Shown here piece after piece: positions 16,972 to 25,788 of a stretch of 64,000 bases of DNA. The DNA lies in contig CAYUIT010000001.1 of assembly GCA_964444835.1 (NCBI GenBank), positions 124,001 through 188,000 of the forward strand. Direction: 5' to 3'. The translations under genes were made by a program, and so were the position numbers. Position 1 is the stretch's first letter, and each line of letters opens with the position of its first letter. The DNA is from CADEED01 sp964444835. Lineage in GTDB: Bacteria > Pseudomonadota > Gammaproteobacteria > Steroidobacterales > Steroidobacteraceae. Below the pieces are notes generated by a model that saw only the letters and a program-made list of their open reading frames with translations, searched no databases and had not been told where the DNA came from.

Positions 16972-18288
16972 ATGCGTACTCAAGATTCGTCGCGCTTCCA
17001 CCTGTTTACCGTCGCCATTGCGGCCACACTCAGCTGCGCAGCCGTTCCGAGCATCGCGGCGACCACGGTCGTGCAAGCCGACCGCGTATTGGCTGAGCCT
17101 GGCAAACCACCGCGCGGTCCAACCTCGATCGTGATCGAAAATGGGCGCATCGTCGCCGTGCTGGATGGACGTCAGCCCGGCCCTGCCGGCGCACAAGTCA
17201 TCGACCTCGGCAACCGCTTCGTGCTACCGGGGCTCATCGATTGCCATGTGCATCTATCGAGCGGCACGGGCGGTCAAGCAGGCTTCGTCGAGGCGATGAC
17301 CTCCTCGCCGCAAACGACCACGCTGCGTGCGTTGCGCAACGGCATGATCACGCTACGCGCGGGCTTCACCACCGTGCGCGTGTTAGGTGACCCCGGTGCA
17401 ACACTCGCGCTGCGCGACGCCGTGGCGGCTGGTTGGGTAATGGGCCCGCGCATCGTCGACGCTGGTCGCCCCATCTCCGTGACATCGGGACACATGGACG
17501 GCACGTTGAGTCTCAACGAGGATCTGCAGGTCGGCATCAACCAAGACAATCTCTGCAACGGTGTGGATTCGTGCCGGGAGGCCGTGCGTCGCCAAATCCG
17601 CCGCGGCGTGGACGTGATCAAGATCGCAACGACGGGTGGCGTCAACAGCCGCATCGGCGCTGGACTCGGTCAGCAAATGTTTCTCGACGAAGCGAAAGCG
17701 ATCGTCGAAACAGCACACTTGGCTGGCAAAAAGGTCGCGGCCCACGCGCACGATGCGTCCGGCATCAATGTCGCGCTGCAGGCCGGCGTCGATTCCATCG
17801 AGCACGGCACGATCCCGAACGAAGACACCTGGAAGCTCTACCGTCAGGCCAACGCCTACTACGTGCCGACGCTGTCGACCGAGAACGGCTATCGCGAGCG
17901 CCTCGCAAAAGATCCGAACGCCTACCCGCCAGAGGTACTCGAGAAGGTCAAGTGGCGCCTGACGATCACGGGCAAAGCGCTGCAGCGCGCCGTGCCAGCC
18001 GGCGTGAAGATCGCCTTCGGCACGGATGCTGGCGTGTCGATGCACGGCCGCAATGCCGATGAATTCGAGTTACTCGTGAAATACGGCATGACGCCAGCGA
18101 CCGCGATCGTCGCTGCGACGACGAACGCAGCCGACCTGCTCGGACTTGCTGACAAGGTCGGCGCGCTCCGGCCGGGGATGGCGGCCGACCTCATCGCCGT
18201 CGACGGCGACCCGCTCGTTGATGTGACGGTATTGAAGCGCATGCGCTTTGTGATGAAAGGCGGCGAAGTCGTTCCGCTCGACGAGTGA
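16972..18288 (+). CDS. Exported amidohydrolase (imidazolonepropionase/Xaa-Pro dipeptidase-like)
   Basis: A 438-residue metal-dependent hydrolase of the amidohydrolase superfamily, probably periplasmic. The N-terminal signal peptide runs to about residue 30 (cut after SIAA). The TIM-barrel metal set is visible: HVHL, a carboxylated-lysine position in DVIKIATTGG, His in AHAHD and SIEHGT, and Asp in FGTDAG. These resemble exported prolidases and cyclic-imide or dipeptide hydrolases. ATG 16972 is preceded by GAGGG at six bases; a GTG at 16969 is the alternative. It follows the dimethylformamidase-like gene by 161 bases, with no palindrome between, so it may be regulated separately. Confidence 0.86.
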   Translation: MRTQDSSRFHLFTVAIAATLSCAAVPSIAATTVVQADRVLAEPGKPPRGPTSIVIENGRIVAVLDGRQPGPAGAQVIDLGNRFVLPGLIDCHVHLSSGTGGQAGFVEAMTSSPQTTTLRALRNGMITLRAGFTTVRVLGDPGATLALRDAVAAGWVMGPRIVDAGRPISVTSGHMDGTLSLNEDLQVGINQDNLCNGVDSCREAVRRQIRRGVDVIKIATTGGVNSRIGAGLGQQMFLDEAKAIVETAHLAGKKVAAHAHDASGINVALQAGVDSIEHGTIPNEDTWKLYRQANAYYVPTLSTENGYRERLAKDPNAYPPEVLEKVKWRLTITGKALQRAVPAGVKIAFGTDAGVSMHGRNADEFELLVKYGMTPATAIVAATTNAADLLGLADKVGALRPGMAADLIAVDGDPLVDVTVLKRMRFVMKGGEVVPLDE

Positions 18289-18312
18289 CGCGGAGTGCGC
18301 CTGGTTGGTTTC

Positions 18313-19827
18313 TTACAGCTTCCGCCACAACGAATGCGTTGTTAGCTTGCCCGTCGCCGCATCGAGCAACACGACGAGCGGCTCACTGAGTTTGTCCGGA
18401 ATCGGTGGCCGCACACCAACGAACGCGAGGGTCTCAACCCCTGGCAGGATTTGCTGAACATCGAACCGATCGAGCCCCGTATCAGTGGCCCATAAAATGG
18501 ATCCGCTGAAATCAACGCGTGCAACGACGAGCGTACCCTCGAGTCCTGGTGCCGAGGTGAACAGCATCAGCACGCTGGCGGGATCGGCCAACTGCAGTGG
18601 ATCGCCTTGCCGCTCGAGCCGCAGTAACGCAGCGTTCAAAAACTCGCGCTCGCCGAGTGGAGCGATTCGCTGGAGGCGGTAATTCTGCTGATCTGACGAC
18701 GCTTCTGTCTCGCCGACATAGAGACGCCGCATTTGCTTGGCGTCGGTGGCACTCTCCACGCGCCGCAGCCAAGTCCCTGGCGCAACATCGCGTGTCAGTT
18801 CGTCGGATGAGTACACGCCGAACCAGCGACCGTCTTGCATTCGGAAACCGGCGGCAAGTAGGTCCAGCGGCTCGTGGCGGGCGAAGCGCGCATTGTTCAC
18901 TTTGGGCGCGACGGACGTGGCTCGCCACGTTACGGGATCGAGTTCGAGTGCACGGCGGCGATCGTCGCTGACGAGATGCAGTTTGCCATCGATGATGTCC
19001 ATGCCACGCGGATCGTCCCACCACCAACTCTCCCACTGCGAATTCGCCGTGCGCAGGTCGTTTGCCGTTACGAGCCGATTGTCCGCCAAGCGCACGCCAT
19101 AGAAACCCGCTGCGTCGAGCCACAGCGTGCGACCGTCACTGCCGACAATACGGGCCAGCGCGAGGGCCGAGCTCGACACCCCACTCACAAGCGGGACATT
19201 GTTCGGCTCAGAGCCATCCAGGGGAATGAGCAACACACTAACACTCGTCGTTGTGTTGCCACCGCGACCTGTGATCTCCGGCAGGTGTGGATCGGTGTAT
19301 TGAATCAATGCGGCCACATGCTGCTCGGTACGAAGTGCGTCGTTCAACGGCACGCCATTGGCGGGCGCCACCGTGAACAGCTGCTTACCGCCCCAAAGCA
19401 ACGCGCCGCCGGCTAGCGTTGCTGCCAGCACCGCCAGTGCGAACGCCGACCGCACACGAGAATATTTGCGGATGAACGCTGTCGCTGCGCCTGCCGCTGA
19501 CGCTTGGGCCGACGACACCCCCGCTGCATGTGCAGTGGAGCGCGCGGATTCACGCAGCAGGACATCACCACTCGCCTCGTCAATTTCCGCCGTGCACGTG
19601 GGCGCTCGTTGCCGCACGACCTCGGCCGCGACGAAGCGCAGAATCGCGCCGCGATCTGCAAGGGCCCAGGCGTGCTGACGTTGCCACTCCTCGCGCGAGC
19701 CCATGCTCACGATGGCGACGATATCGCCGCCCCCAAACGACCAATAACCGTCGAGCGTGCGAAGACCGCGCGAAAATCGGACGGTGCCGTCGCGACCATT
19801 CTCAGAAATCGTGACTGCGCCGTTCAT
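18313..19827 (-). CDS. Uncharacterised membrane-anchored protein (possibly PA2928-like)
   Basis: A 504-residue protein with a cytoplasmic N-terminal part (about 1-120), one membrane helix near residues 126-147 and a long C-terminal exported part rich in predicted beta strands. The exported part carries repeated propeller-like segments (ILWATDTGLDRFDVQQILPG and GMDIIDGKLHLVSDDRR). This layout recalls the poorly described PA2928 family, but I am unsure of that match. The gene is convergent with the amidohydrolase (24-base gap) and divergent from the secreted protein at 20032. No catalytic motif is recognised. Confidence 0.65.
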   Translation of the reverse strand: MNGAVTISENGRDGTVRFSRGLRTLDGYWSFGGGDIVAIVSMGSREEWQRQHAWALADRGAILRFVAAEVVRQRAPTCTAEIDEASGDVLLRESARSTAHAAGVSSAQASAAGAATAFIRKYSRVRSAFALAVLAATLAGGALLWGGKQLFTVAPANGVPLNDALRTEQHVAALIQYTDPHLPEITGRGGNTTTSVSVLLIPLDGSEPNNVPLVSGVSSSALALARIVGSDGRTLWLDAAGFYGVRLADNRLVTANDLRTANSQWESWWWDDPRGMDIIDGKLHLVSDDRRRALELDPVTWRATSVAPKVNNARFARHEPLDLLAAGFRMQDGRWFGVYSSDELTRDVAPGTWLRRVESATDAKQMRRLYVGETEASSDQQNYRLQRIAPLGEREFLNAALLRLERQGDPLQLADPASVLMLFTSAPGLEGTLVVARVDFSGSILWATDTGLDRFDVQQILPGVETLAFVGVRPPIPDKLSEPLVVLLDAATGKLTTHSLWRKL

Positions 19828-20031
19828 GCGAGCACTCGATCGCGATTGGGCTCGCGACCGGCGCTACCCCTGGCAAACCGGATCATCCGCAAAGTGTAGC
19901 GACGCCGCGCCTCGTCGTCGCGGGTCTAAGTCATCCGCAGGTATCTTCGTGGACGCGCACCACGCAGCCCAACGCACCAGCCTTGGATTGCGTTAGGCTT
20001 GCGCTGAGGCGGTTTATCGCACGGAGGCAAC

Positions 20032-20853
20032 GTGAAAACGATGTTTGTTAGATCGCGGCTGCGGATTTGTGTGGGTGTGTCGACGGCTTTGGCCGTGTGC
20101 GCGGCCACCGCGTTCGCTCAAGGCATGCAGAGCCCGGCGCAGTGGTACATCAATCAACAAATCTACTCGACGCGTGTGTTCAATGGCGTCATCGCCAACT
20201 CCATGATCAATGGCAAGCGCGGGCTCGCGGCGGAGCCGGCTGCGGCGCAGGAATCCGTGCCCGAACCCACTCGATTCACACCGGCACCACAGCGCATCGT
20301 ACCGGCGAAGTTCGCGGCTCGCGACGCATCAACGCCCGCGACTCGCGCCACATTGCAAGCAAGCTATGACGCACATGTGGACTTGTACGAACAGACTGCA
20401 CGCAAGGATGGGTTCCCGTCTAACGACCTCGCGTACGCGTACGAGTACTTTGTCGTGAATAGCTACCAGGTGTACCACGACCTGGTCGCGCTCCCGCTGG
20501 ATCGCGATCCGTATCTCAAGAACGCCATCGACGGCTTCGATCGGATTACGCTCGCCGCGCGTAAGCGGCAGGAACAAGTTTCGCTCGCACAAGAGCGCGC
20601 CATTTACGAACAGCTCCGTGAGAGGCTCGGCGCAAGCACAGAAGTGCTGAGGATGAGCGACCGCGAGAAGCAGGAGGCTACTGAAATGCTCGCCGTCACG
20701 TTCGGTGTCACCTTCGACTCGTACATGCGCGCCGTCACTACAGATGATCAAGCGATGCTTCGCGAGGCACGCGATGCCGCAAGGCTGGGACTCGAAAAAC
20801 TGTTAGGGAGACCCATCGCACAGATTCGGATCAGCACTGCCGGCCTCGAATGA
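20032..20853 (+). CDS. Secreted protein of unknown function (DUF6683-like)
   Basis: A 273-residue protein with a clear signal peptide ending at about residue 30 (AATAFAQG). The mature part is mostly helical, with a low-complexity alanine/proline linker (about 60-105) followed by FPSNDLAYAYEYFVVNSYQVY, which resembles DUF6683 proteins. The function is unknown. The start is GTG 20032, placed by GGAGG a few bases upstream; ATG 20041 is possible but too far from that site. It stands alone, with a 207-base gene-free gap to the convergent Tad operon end. Confidence 0.65.
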   Translation: MKTMFVRSRLRICVGVSTALAVCAATAFAQGMQSPAQWYINQQIYSTRVFNGVIANSMINGKRGLAAEPAAAQESVPEPTRFTPAPQRIVPAKFAARDASTPATRATLQASYDAHVDLYEQTARKDGFPSNDLAYAYEYFVVNSYQVYHDLVALPLDRDPYLKNAIDGFDRITLAARKRQEQVSLAQERAIYEQLRERLGASTEVLRMSDREKQEATEMLAVTFGVTFDSYMRAVTTDDQAMLREARDAARLGLEKLLGRPIAQIRISTAGLE

Positions 20854-21060
20854 TCGTGGCGCCGTGGCTAGCCGTGCGAGTGAATCAGCAGCCACCCCGC
20901 CTATAGCCTTTCAATGAATAAAACCAGTTACTAGTCAATGCGTTGCACGGGGCATCAAGAACGTAACTTAACTTAAGTGCCACGTAAAAATGGATGCCTT
21001 GAGTAGGCGGTGGGCACGGCAATCGGGACGAGCGGCCCAACTACATATATTAAAGAGTAC

Positions 21061-21753
21061 CTAGAGCCCCATATCGCGCCGCCGCGCCGGCGATTGCATG
21101 TGAACGATTGCGATCGCAGAGATCGGCACACGATTCGCTGCGTAGCAGCCCTGCCGGAAAACATCGGCATCAAACTGGCGTAACGTCGTGACGATCATCC
21201 GATCGATCAGCGGGAACACCAAGCGATGACAGTAGTCGACGCGGATCTTCAAGATGTTGGCCTCTTGGATCGTCTGCTGCGACGCCGCGCCACTACGTCG
21301 ACGGTACTGAAGATTGTCATTCGGAATCTGTCGCACGCCGAACTGCGACTCCTCGAAGTCGCGAAACGACGCAGCCGTCGGGTTGAGAATCGTTAGCCGG
21401 GTGCGTATTGGATTCGCCGTATCGAGTCGCGCCGCCGCCAAGGCTGGCCCCACGACTCCCGCGAGGTTGTTAGCTGAAATCTCAGCATCGGTACGTGCGT
21501 AGAGCGGAACCAATCCTTTGGCGAGGTAGTTCAGCATCGAAGTCCGACTACCATTATTGACAGCGCCGGCTCGTGCGGCAAGAAAGGTAGCGTGATTCAA
21601 GGTGTTCTTGCCAGTGTAAAGCACACCGAGCTGCAGAATCGCCATGGCGATGGGAATCATCACGAAAAGCGCGACGATGTAAAACTCTACGGTCGCGGCA
21701 CCGCTCATCCGCCCGAACACACGCACGTTAACTCGAACGTATGTATGCGCCAT
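21061..21753 (-). CDS. TadE-like pilus assembly protein (operon end)
   Basis: A 230-residue minor-pilin-like protein with a short basic leader and the TadE signature GAATVEFYIVALFVMIPIAM, a single N-terminal helix preceded by a processing-type glycine and followed by Glu. The rest is exported. TadE-family pseudopilins are needed for Flp pilus assembly. It is the last gene of the minus-strand Tad operon, six bases after the TPR lipoprotein gene. Confidence 0.82.
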   Translation of the reverse strand: MAHTYVRVNVRVFGRMSGAATVEFYIVALFVMIPIAMAILQLGVLYTGKNTLNHATFLAARAGAVNNGSRTSMLNYLAKGLVPLYARTDAEISANNLAGVVGPALAAARLDTANPIRTRLTILNPTAASFRDFEESQFGVRQIPNDNLQYRRRSGAASQQTIQEANILKIRVDYCHRLVFPLIDRMIVTTLRQFDADVFRQGCYAANRVPISAIAIVHMQSPARRRDMGL

Positions 21754-21759
21754 ACAAGT

Positions 21760-22332
21760 TCAACGCCCTGCGGAGGCAGGAGGTGGAGGCGCAATTGGCG
21801 CGCGCGGTGCGTTTGATCGAAGGTCACGCGGCAACGCTGCGTCGACGCTCCCGATAAATCGACCTAACTCGCGCCGTTGAGCGGCATCTACAGTCAATTG
21901 CTGGGCCCTTAACGCAGCGGCACTGGCTAGGCTTGCGTGTGCGAGCGCCTTGTTCTGGAACAACGTAAGGTCCGTTGCGCCGAGCCGAGTCGCAGCGTCG
22001 TACGCGACCACAGCCAAATCCGGGCGCTGCGTTCGTAGAAACACCGTTCCTAGCCGTAGCCAAACTGCCGCCTCCTCGTTGCTCTCAGCGAGCAATGCTC
22101 GGTAGCTCTGCTCAGCGGCGGCCCAATCACCCAGCCGATACGCCATATCCCCCACTTCTCGCAGCCGCTCAACCCGCACAAGCTTCGCTGCTTCCGTTTC
22201 CGCTGCGACCTGTGCCGCCGAAGGCGGCGCCACTTTCGGTTGCGATTGTGGAGCGGCTGCACAGGCCGTGAGCGTTGCAAGCAACGCCGCACGCACACAC
22301 CAAACAATTGTGCTCGATAGCTTCTCGTTCAT
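21760..22332 (-). CDS. tadD: TPR lipoprotein, TadD-like
   Basis: A 190-residue lipoprotein. The lipobox LTAC follows a hydrophobic signal (cysteine near residue 24), then a proline/alanine linker and two to three tetratricopeptide repeats (RLGDWAAAEQSYRALLAES, LRTQRPDLAVVAYDAAT). TadD lipoproteins of this form help secretin assembly in Tad systems. I chose ATG 22332, which overlaps the tadC stop as ATGA; the longer frame from 22386 would sit inside tadC. Confidence 0.82.
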   Translation of the reverse strand: MNEKLSSTIVWCVRAALLATLTACAAAPQSQPKVAPPSAAQVAAETEAAKLVRVERLREVGDMAYRLGDWAAAEQSYRALLAESNEEAAVWLRLGTVFLRTQRPDLAVVAYDAATRLGATDLTLFQNKALAHASLASAAALRAQQLTVDAAQRRELGRFIGSVDAALPRDLRSNAPRAPIAPPPPASAGR

Positions 22333-23201
22333 AGATCGGCCATGAGCTTCACGACAATGGGAAACGCGATTACGATGAACGTGCACGGGAATATACAGAG
22401 AATGAGCGGTCCGAGCATTTTGACTGGTGCCTCCATTGCCAATTTCTCTGCGCGCGCAAAACGCTCGTTTGTCCGCTGCGTCGCCTGTGCACGCAATACA
22501 CTCCCAAGACTCGCGCCGGTCTTTTCGGCTTGGAAAAGCGCAGATGTGAGTGACGTGAGAGCCGGCATGTCCAATCGCTCTTCCATACTCTTGAGAGCGT
22601 CGACACGCGGTTTGCCCGAGCGCACTTCGCGGAGCAATCGTTGGAATGCACGTCGTAATGGGCTATCTGCTGCCTTGTCTGTCGCGATGTTGATCGCCAC
22701 CGTCAAACTGCAGCCACCCTCAACCGCTAATGTGAGCACGTCAAGGTAAGTCGGAAGCTCCTTGAGCGTACTTGCTTCTTTGCGCTTAATCTCATCGCGA
22801 AGCCACAGATCCGGATAGAAGAAGCCAAAGGCTGCGCCAGCGACACCCCACGCCACCACACCTTGTTCGAGACCGCTCGCGAACAATGCCATCAGCCCGC
22901 CCATCAGCACGGCGTACACGAGCTTGGAGGCAAACCACTGCTGTGGCGACACAGAAAAGTCGAGTTCGGCCTTACGCAGCTTGCGCATCGTCGTTTCGCG
23001 ATACTCCATCGACAGTCGCGGCCCTAGGTAATGCGCAGCAAATTGGACCGGCGCCCAAACCAGTCGCATCAGGAAAGGCGGTCGATCGTAGTAAGTGCGG
23101 TCCTCAGTTGGAACCTCGGACACCAGTCGAAACACGGCGAATGCAATGACCGCGACCGAAATCGCGAGTCCGAGGGTAACAAGTATCAGCGAGATGCTCA
23201 T
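22329..23201 (-). CDS. tadC: Tad inner-membrane platform protein TadC
   Basis: A 290-residue type II secretion F-domain protein of the inner membrane with an N-terminal helix, paired central helices (about 110-150) and a C-terminal helix pair. The cytoplasmic F domain includes LPTYLDVLTLAVEGGCSL and the ALFQAEKTGASLGSVLRAQA motif. With TadB it forms the platform that extrudes Flp pilin. It starts five bases after tadB and overlaps tadD by four bases. Confidence 0.92.
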   Translation of the reverse strand: MSISLILVTLGLAISVAVIAFAVFRLVSEVPTEDRTYYDRPPFLMRLVWAPVQFAAHYLGPRLSMEYRETTMRKLRKAELDFSVSPQQWFASKLVYAVLMGGLMALFASGLEQGVVAWGVAGAAFGFFYPDLWLRDEIKRKEASTLKELPTYLDVLTLAVEGGCSLTVAINIATDKAADSPLRRAFQRLLREVRSGKPRVDALKSMEERLDMPALTSLTSALFQAEKTGASLGSVLRAQATQRTNERFARAEKLAMEAPVKMLGPLILCIFPCTFIVIAFPIVVKLMADL

Positions 23202-23206
23202 GGCAG

Positions 23207-24055
23207 TTACACGTCAATCGAGACAATCTTACGGATCAGGAGGAACCCGACTAATTCGAGCGCAGCGATTACGCCGAGCACGGCCCACCCTATCGGCGTG
23301 GTAAACAGCGGGCGCATCGCCTCGGGTTCGAGCCCCGCTAAAACCCACATCAGCGCCAGCGGCAGTAGACCAACCACGACACCTTGAATCTTGCCTTGCG
23401 ATGTCAAGGCATCGATCTTGTCTTCCATAGCCAACTTACGACGCAAGGTGTCGGCAAGCCGCTCGAGACTCTCCGCGAGATTTCCACCCAACTCGCGCGC
23501 GATACGCACAGACGTTACGAACAGCGAGAACTCTTTTCCGGGTACGCGCTGCTCAAGTTCTGCTAGCGCCTGATCCAACGGCATACCCAGACGTTGCTTC
23601 CGCAGGATCAACTCGAACTCCTGCGACAGTGGCTTCGGCTGCTGTTGTGCCAGACTCCCCAGTGCCTGCGGCAAGCTCAACCCTGCACGCAATCCACCCG
23701 CTAGCGCAGCCAAGCCGTCCGGCAGCTGACGTGCCAACTTGAAATTGCGCTTCTTTCTTAAGTGCGAGTAAATAAGCTTCGGCCCCACCAGAATCAATGT
23801 CGCAGTTGCAACCGCGATCACCGGGTTTCCCGTGAGCACAAACAGCGCTGCGGGCAATACCAGCAACATCGCTGCGTTGACTAACAGCAGACGCTTGGGA
23901 TCGACAAACACGAACATGTCGGCAAGATTGCCGCGAGCAATCGATACAAACGACTCTTGATAGTTGCTCGCACTGGTCGAAAGTGCCCGCGTCAGCACGA
24001 TTAAGCCTATCGTGAGTGCCGCAGCCGCTCCGGCCGCTATCAGTAGAAGTTCCAT
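23207..24055 (-). CDS. tadB: Tad inner-membrane platform protein TadB
   Basis: A 282-residue type II secretion F-domain protein. The cytoplasmic domain contains LPDGLAALAGGLRAGLSLPQAL and LFVTSVRIARELGGNLAESLERLA, and two C-terminal helices end the protein. It partners TadC and the ATPase TadA and lies between them in the operon (22 bases after tadA). Confidence 0.92.
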   Translation of the reverse strand: MELLLIAAGAAAALTIGLIVLTRALSTSASNYQESFVSIARGNLADMFVFVDPKRLLLVNAAMLLVLPAALFVLTGNPVIAVATATLILVGPKLIYSHLRKKRNFKLARQLPDGLAALAGGLRAGLSLPQALGSLAQQQPKPLSQEFELILRKQRLGMPLDQALAELEQRVPGKEFSLFVTSVRIARELGGNLAESLERLADTLRRKLAMEDKIDALTSQGKIQGVVVGLLPLALMWVLAGLEPEAMRPLFTTPIGWAVLGVIAALELVGFLLIRKIVSIDV

Positions 24056-24077
24056 GGTTAGTTCGGCCTCCGTGAAT

Positions 24078-25778
24078 TCAGCTGGGTAACTGCTCGTCGA
24101 AGATACTCACATCGACGTCAACGCCGACCTTGCGGAGTTCCTCGTAGAAAGTCGGAACATAACCACAGCCGGTGAAGTAGCCCTCAATCTTGCCGTCAGC
24201 ACCGAAGCCAGTTCGCTGGAAGCGAAACACGTCTTGCTGCTGAATAGTGCCGTTCTCAACGCCAGTAATCTCGACGATACGAGTGACTTTGCGGGTGCCG
24301 CAAGCGAAGCGCGTCTGCTGCACGATCAAGTTTACGGCCGACGCGATCTGCTCGCGGATAGCACTGACCGGAAGATCCATACCGGCCATCAAGACCATCA
24401 CCTCAAGGCGTGACAATAAATCCCGCGGCGTATTTGCGTGCGCAGTTGTGAGCGAACCATCGTGGCCCGTATTCATTGCCTGCAGCATATCGAGTGCTTC
24501 TCCGCCGCGGCATTCGCCGACAACGATGCGATCAGGTCGCATACGCAGCGCGTTCTTTACCAACTCACGGATCGCGACCTCACCCTTGCCTTCAGTGTTC
24601 TTCGGGCGAGCCTCGAGCGTGACCAAGTTGTCGTGATGAAGGCGCAACTCCGCCGCGTCCTCGATTGTTACGATACGCTCGTCTGCCGGAATCAGATTTG
24701 ACAACACGTTCAACAACGTCGTCTTTCCCGAGCCCGTACCACCTGAAACCACCACGTTTTTCTTCTGCTCGACGCAAATCTTCAAGAACTCGATCATCTC
24801 TTGATTGACGGAGCCGAACTTCAGTAAGTCGCCAATCTGCAAGCGCTTCTTGGAGAACTTGCGAATCGTAATCGTCGGGCCCTTGAGAGCGAGCGGTGGG
24901 ATGATGATGTTGACGCGCGATCCATCCTTCAGTCTCGCGTCGACCAGCGGCGACGATTCGTCGACACGGCGTCCGATCGGCGCCACAATCCGCTCGATCA
25001 CGCCGTACAGTGACTTGTCGCTACTGAAACCTATCGGCAAACGCTGCAACCGCCCGCTACGCTCCACAAAAACATCGCGTGCGCTGTTGACCATGATTTC
25101 GGTGATCGAGTCGTCCCGCAGCAGATCTTCAAGCGGACCAAGGCCCACTGACTCGTGCAAGATGTAGTCGGCCAGCTTGCTGCGGTCTATCTGCGCAGCC
25201 ACAGCATGCTTCGGCAGAATGTCTGCGATCAGTTTGCGAGTGAGCTCACGCAGCTCGCCATCCCCGATCCTCGCAACGTCGTTACGCCGCAAATCTAACG
25301 CCACAAACAACTCTTGGTGTACCGCCCGCGCGATGTTTGCCATCTCCTCGCTGATCGGGTCTCGCTCAACAACGGTACCAATCTCTTTATCGGTCGCCAG
25401 CAGCTGCTCAGCAATCGGCTTACGCGGGCGCGGTGCCGCTGTAGCCGCGAACGCCGTCGCTGCCGGCTCTGCTGGGCGCCGACGATGCGCCAACTTGAGC
25501 CGATAAGGACCAATACCAATGACATCGATTTCGGCGATTGGTCCATAGCGCACGATACGCTCGCCGTTCACGTGTGTACCGGATGCGACGCCCATATCGA
25601 ACACGAAGTACTTGCCGGTTTCTTCGTTGCGTACCAGGCGCGCATGAACCTTCCCGATGTCATCGTGCGTCAATCGGACTTGGCAACTAGTGCCACTACC
25701 AATCACTGTGATCGGTTCGGCCACGCCGAAAGTCGACAACTTACCCGATCGATCAGTGATGTGTAGTTCTGCAAGCAT
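24078..25778 (-). CDS. tadA: Tad ATPase TadA/CpaF with N-terminal FHA domain
   Basis: A 566-residue cytoplasmic secretion ATPase. An FHA fold occupies about residues 1-95, with VIGSGTSCQVRL, KVHARL and HVNGE at the expected places. However, the phosphothreonine-contacting Arg is Ser28 and the SxxH serine is Gly42. The CpaF ATPase follows, with Walker A GGTGSGKTTLLN, the Asp box IVTIEDAAEL and the late His motif TTAHANTPRDLLSRLE. I set the start at ATG 25778 (GAGG eight bases upstream); a longer frame from 25862 would run inside cpaC. No separate TadZ/CpaE is encoded in this operon. Confidence 0.92.
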   Translation of the reverse strand: MLAELHITDRSGKLSTFGVAEPITVIGSGTSCQVRLTHDDIGKVHARLVRNEETGKYFVFDMGVASGTHVNGERIVRYGPIAEIDVIGIGPYRLKLAHRRRPAEPAATAFAATAAPRPRKPIAEQLLATDKEIGTVVERDPISEEMANIARAVHQELFVALDLRRNDVARIGDGELRELTRKLIADILPKHAVAAQIDRSKLADYILHESVGLGPLEDLLRDDSITEIMVNSARDVFVERSGRLQRLPIGFSSDKSLYGVIERIVAPIGRRVDESSPLVDARLKDGSRVNIIIPPLALKGPTITIRKFSKKRLQIGDLLKFGSVNQEMIEFLKICVEQKKNVVVSGGTGSGKTTLLNVLSNLIPADERIVTIEDAAELRLHHDNLVTLEARPKNTEGKGEVAIRELVKNALRMRPDRIVVGECRGGEALDMLQAMNTGHDGSLTTAHANTPRDLLSRLEVMVLMAGMDLPVSAIREQIASAVNLIVQQTRFACGTRKVTRIVEITGVENGTIQQQDVFRFQRTGFGADGKIEGYFTGCGYVPTFYEELRKVGVDVDVSIFDEQLPS

Positions 25779-25788
25779 GCCGGGAACC

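Noticed and set aside
22518..22535. CTTTTCGGCTTGGAAAAG palindrome resembling the XRE-cupin operator
   Set aside because: Spacing is six, not seven, and it lies deep inside tadC coding sequence.
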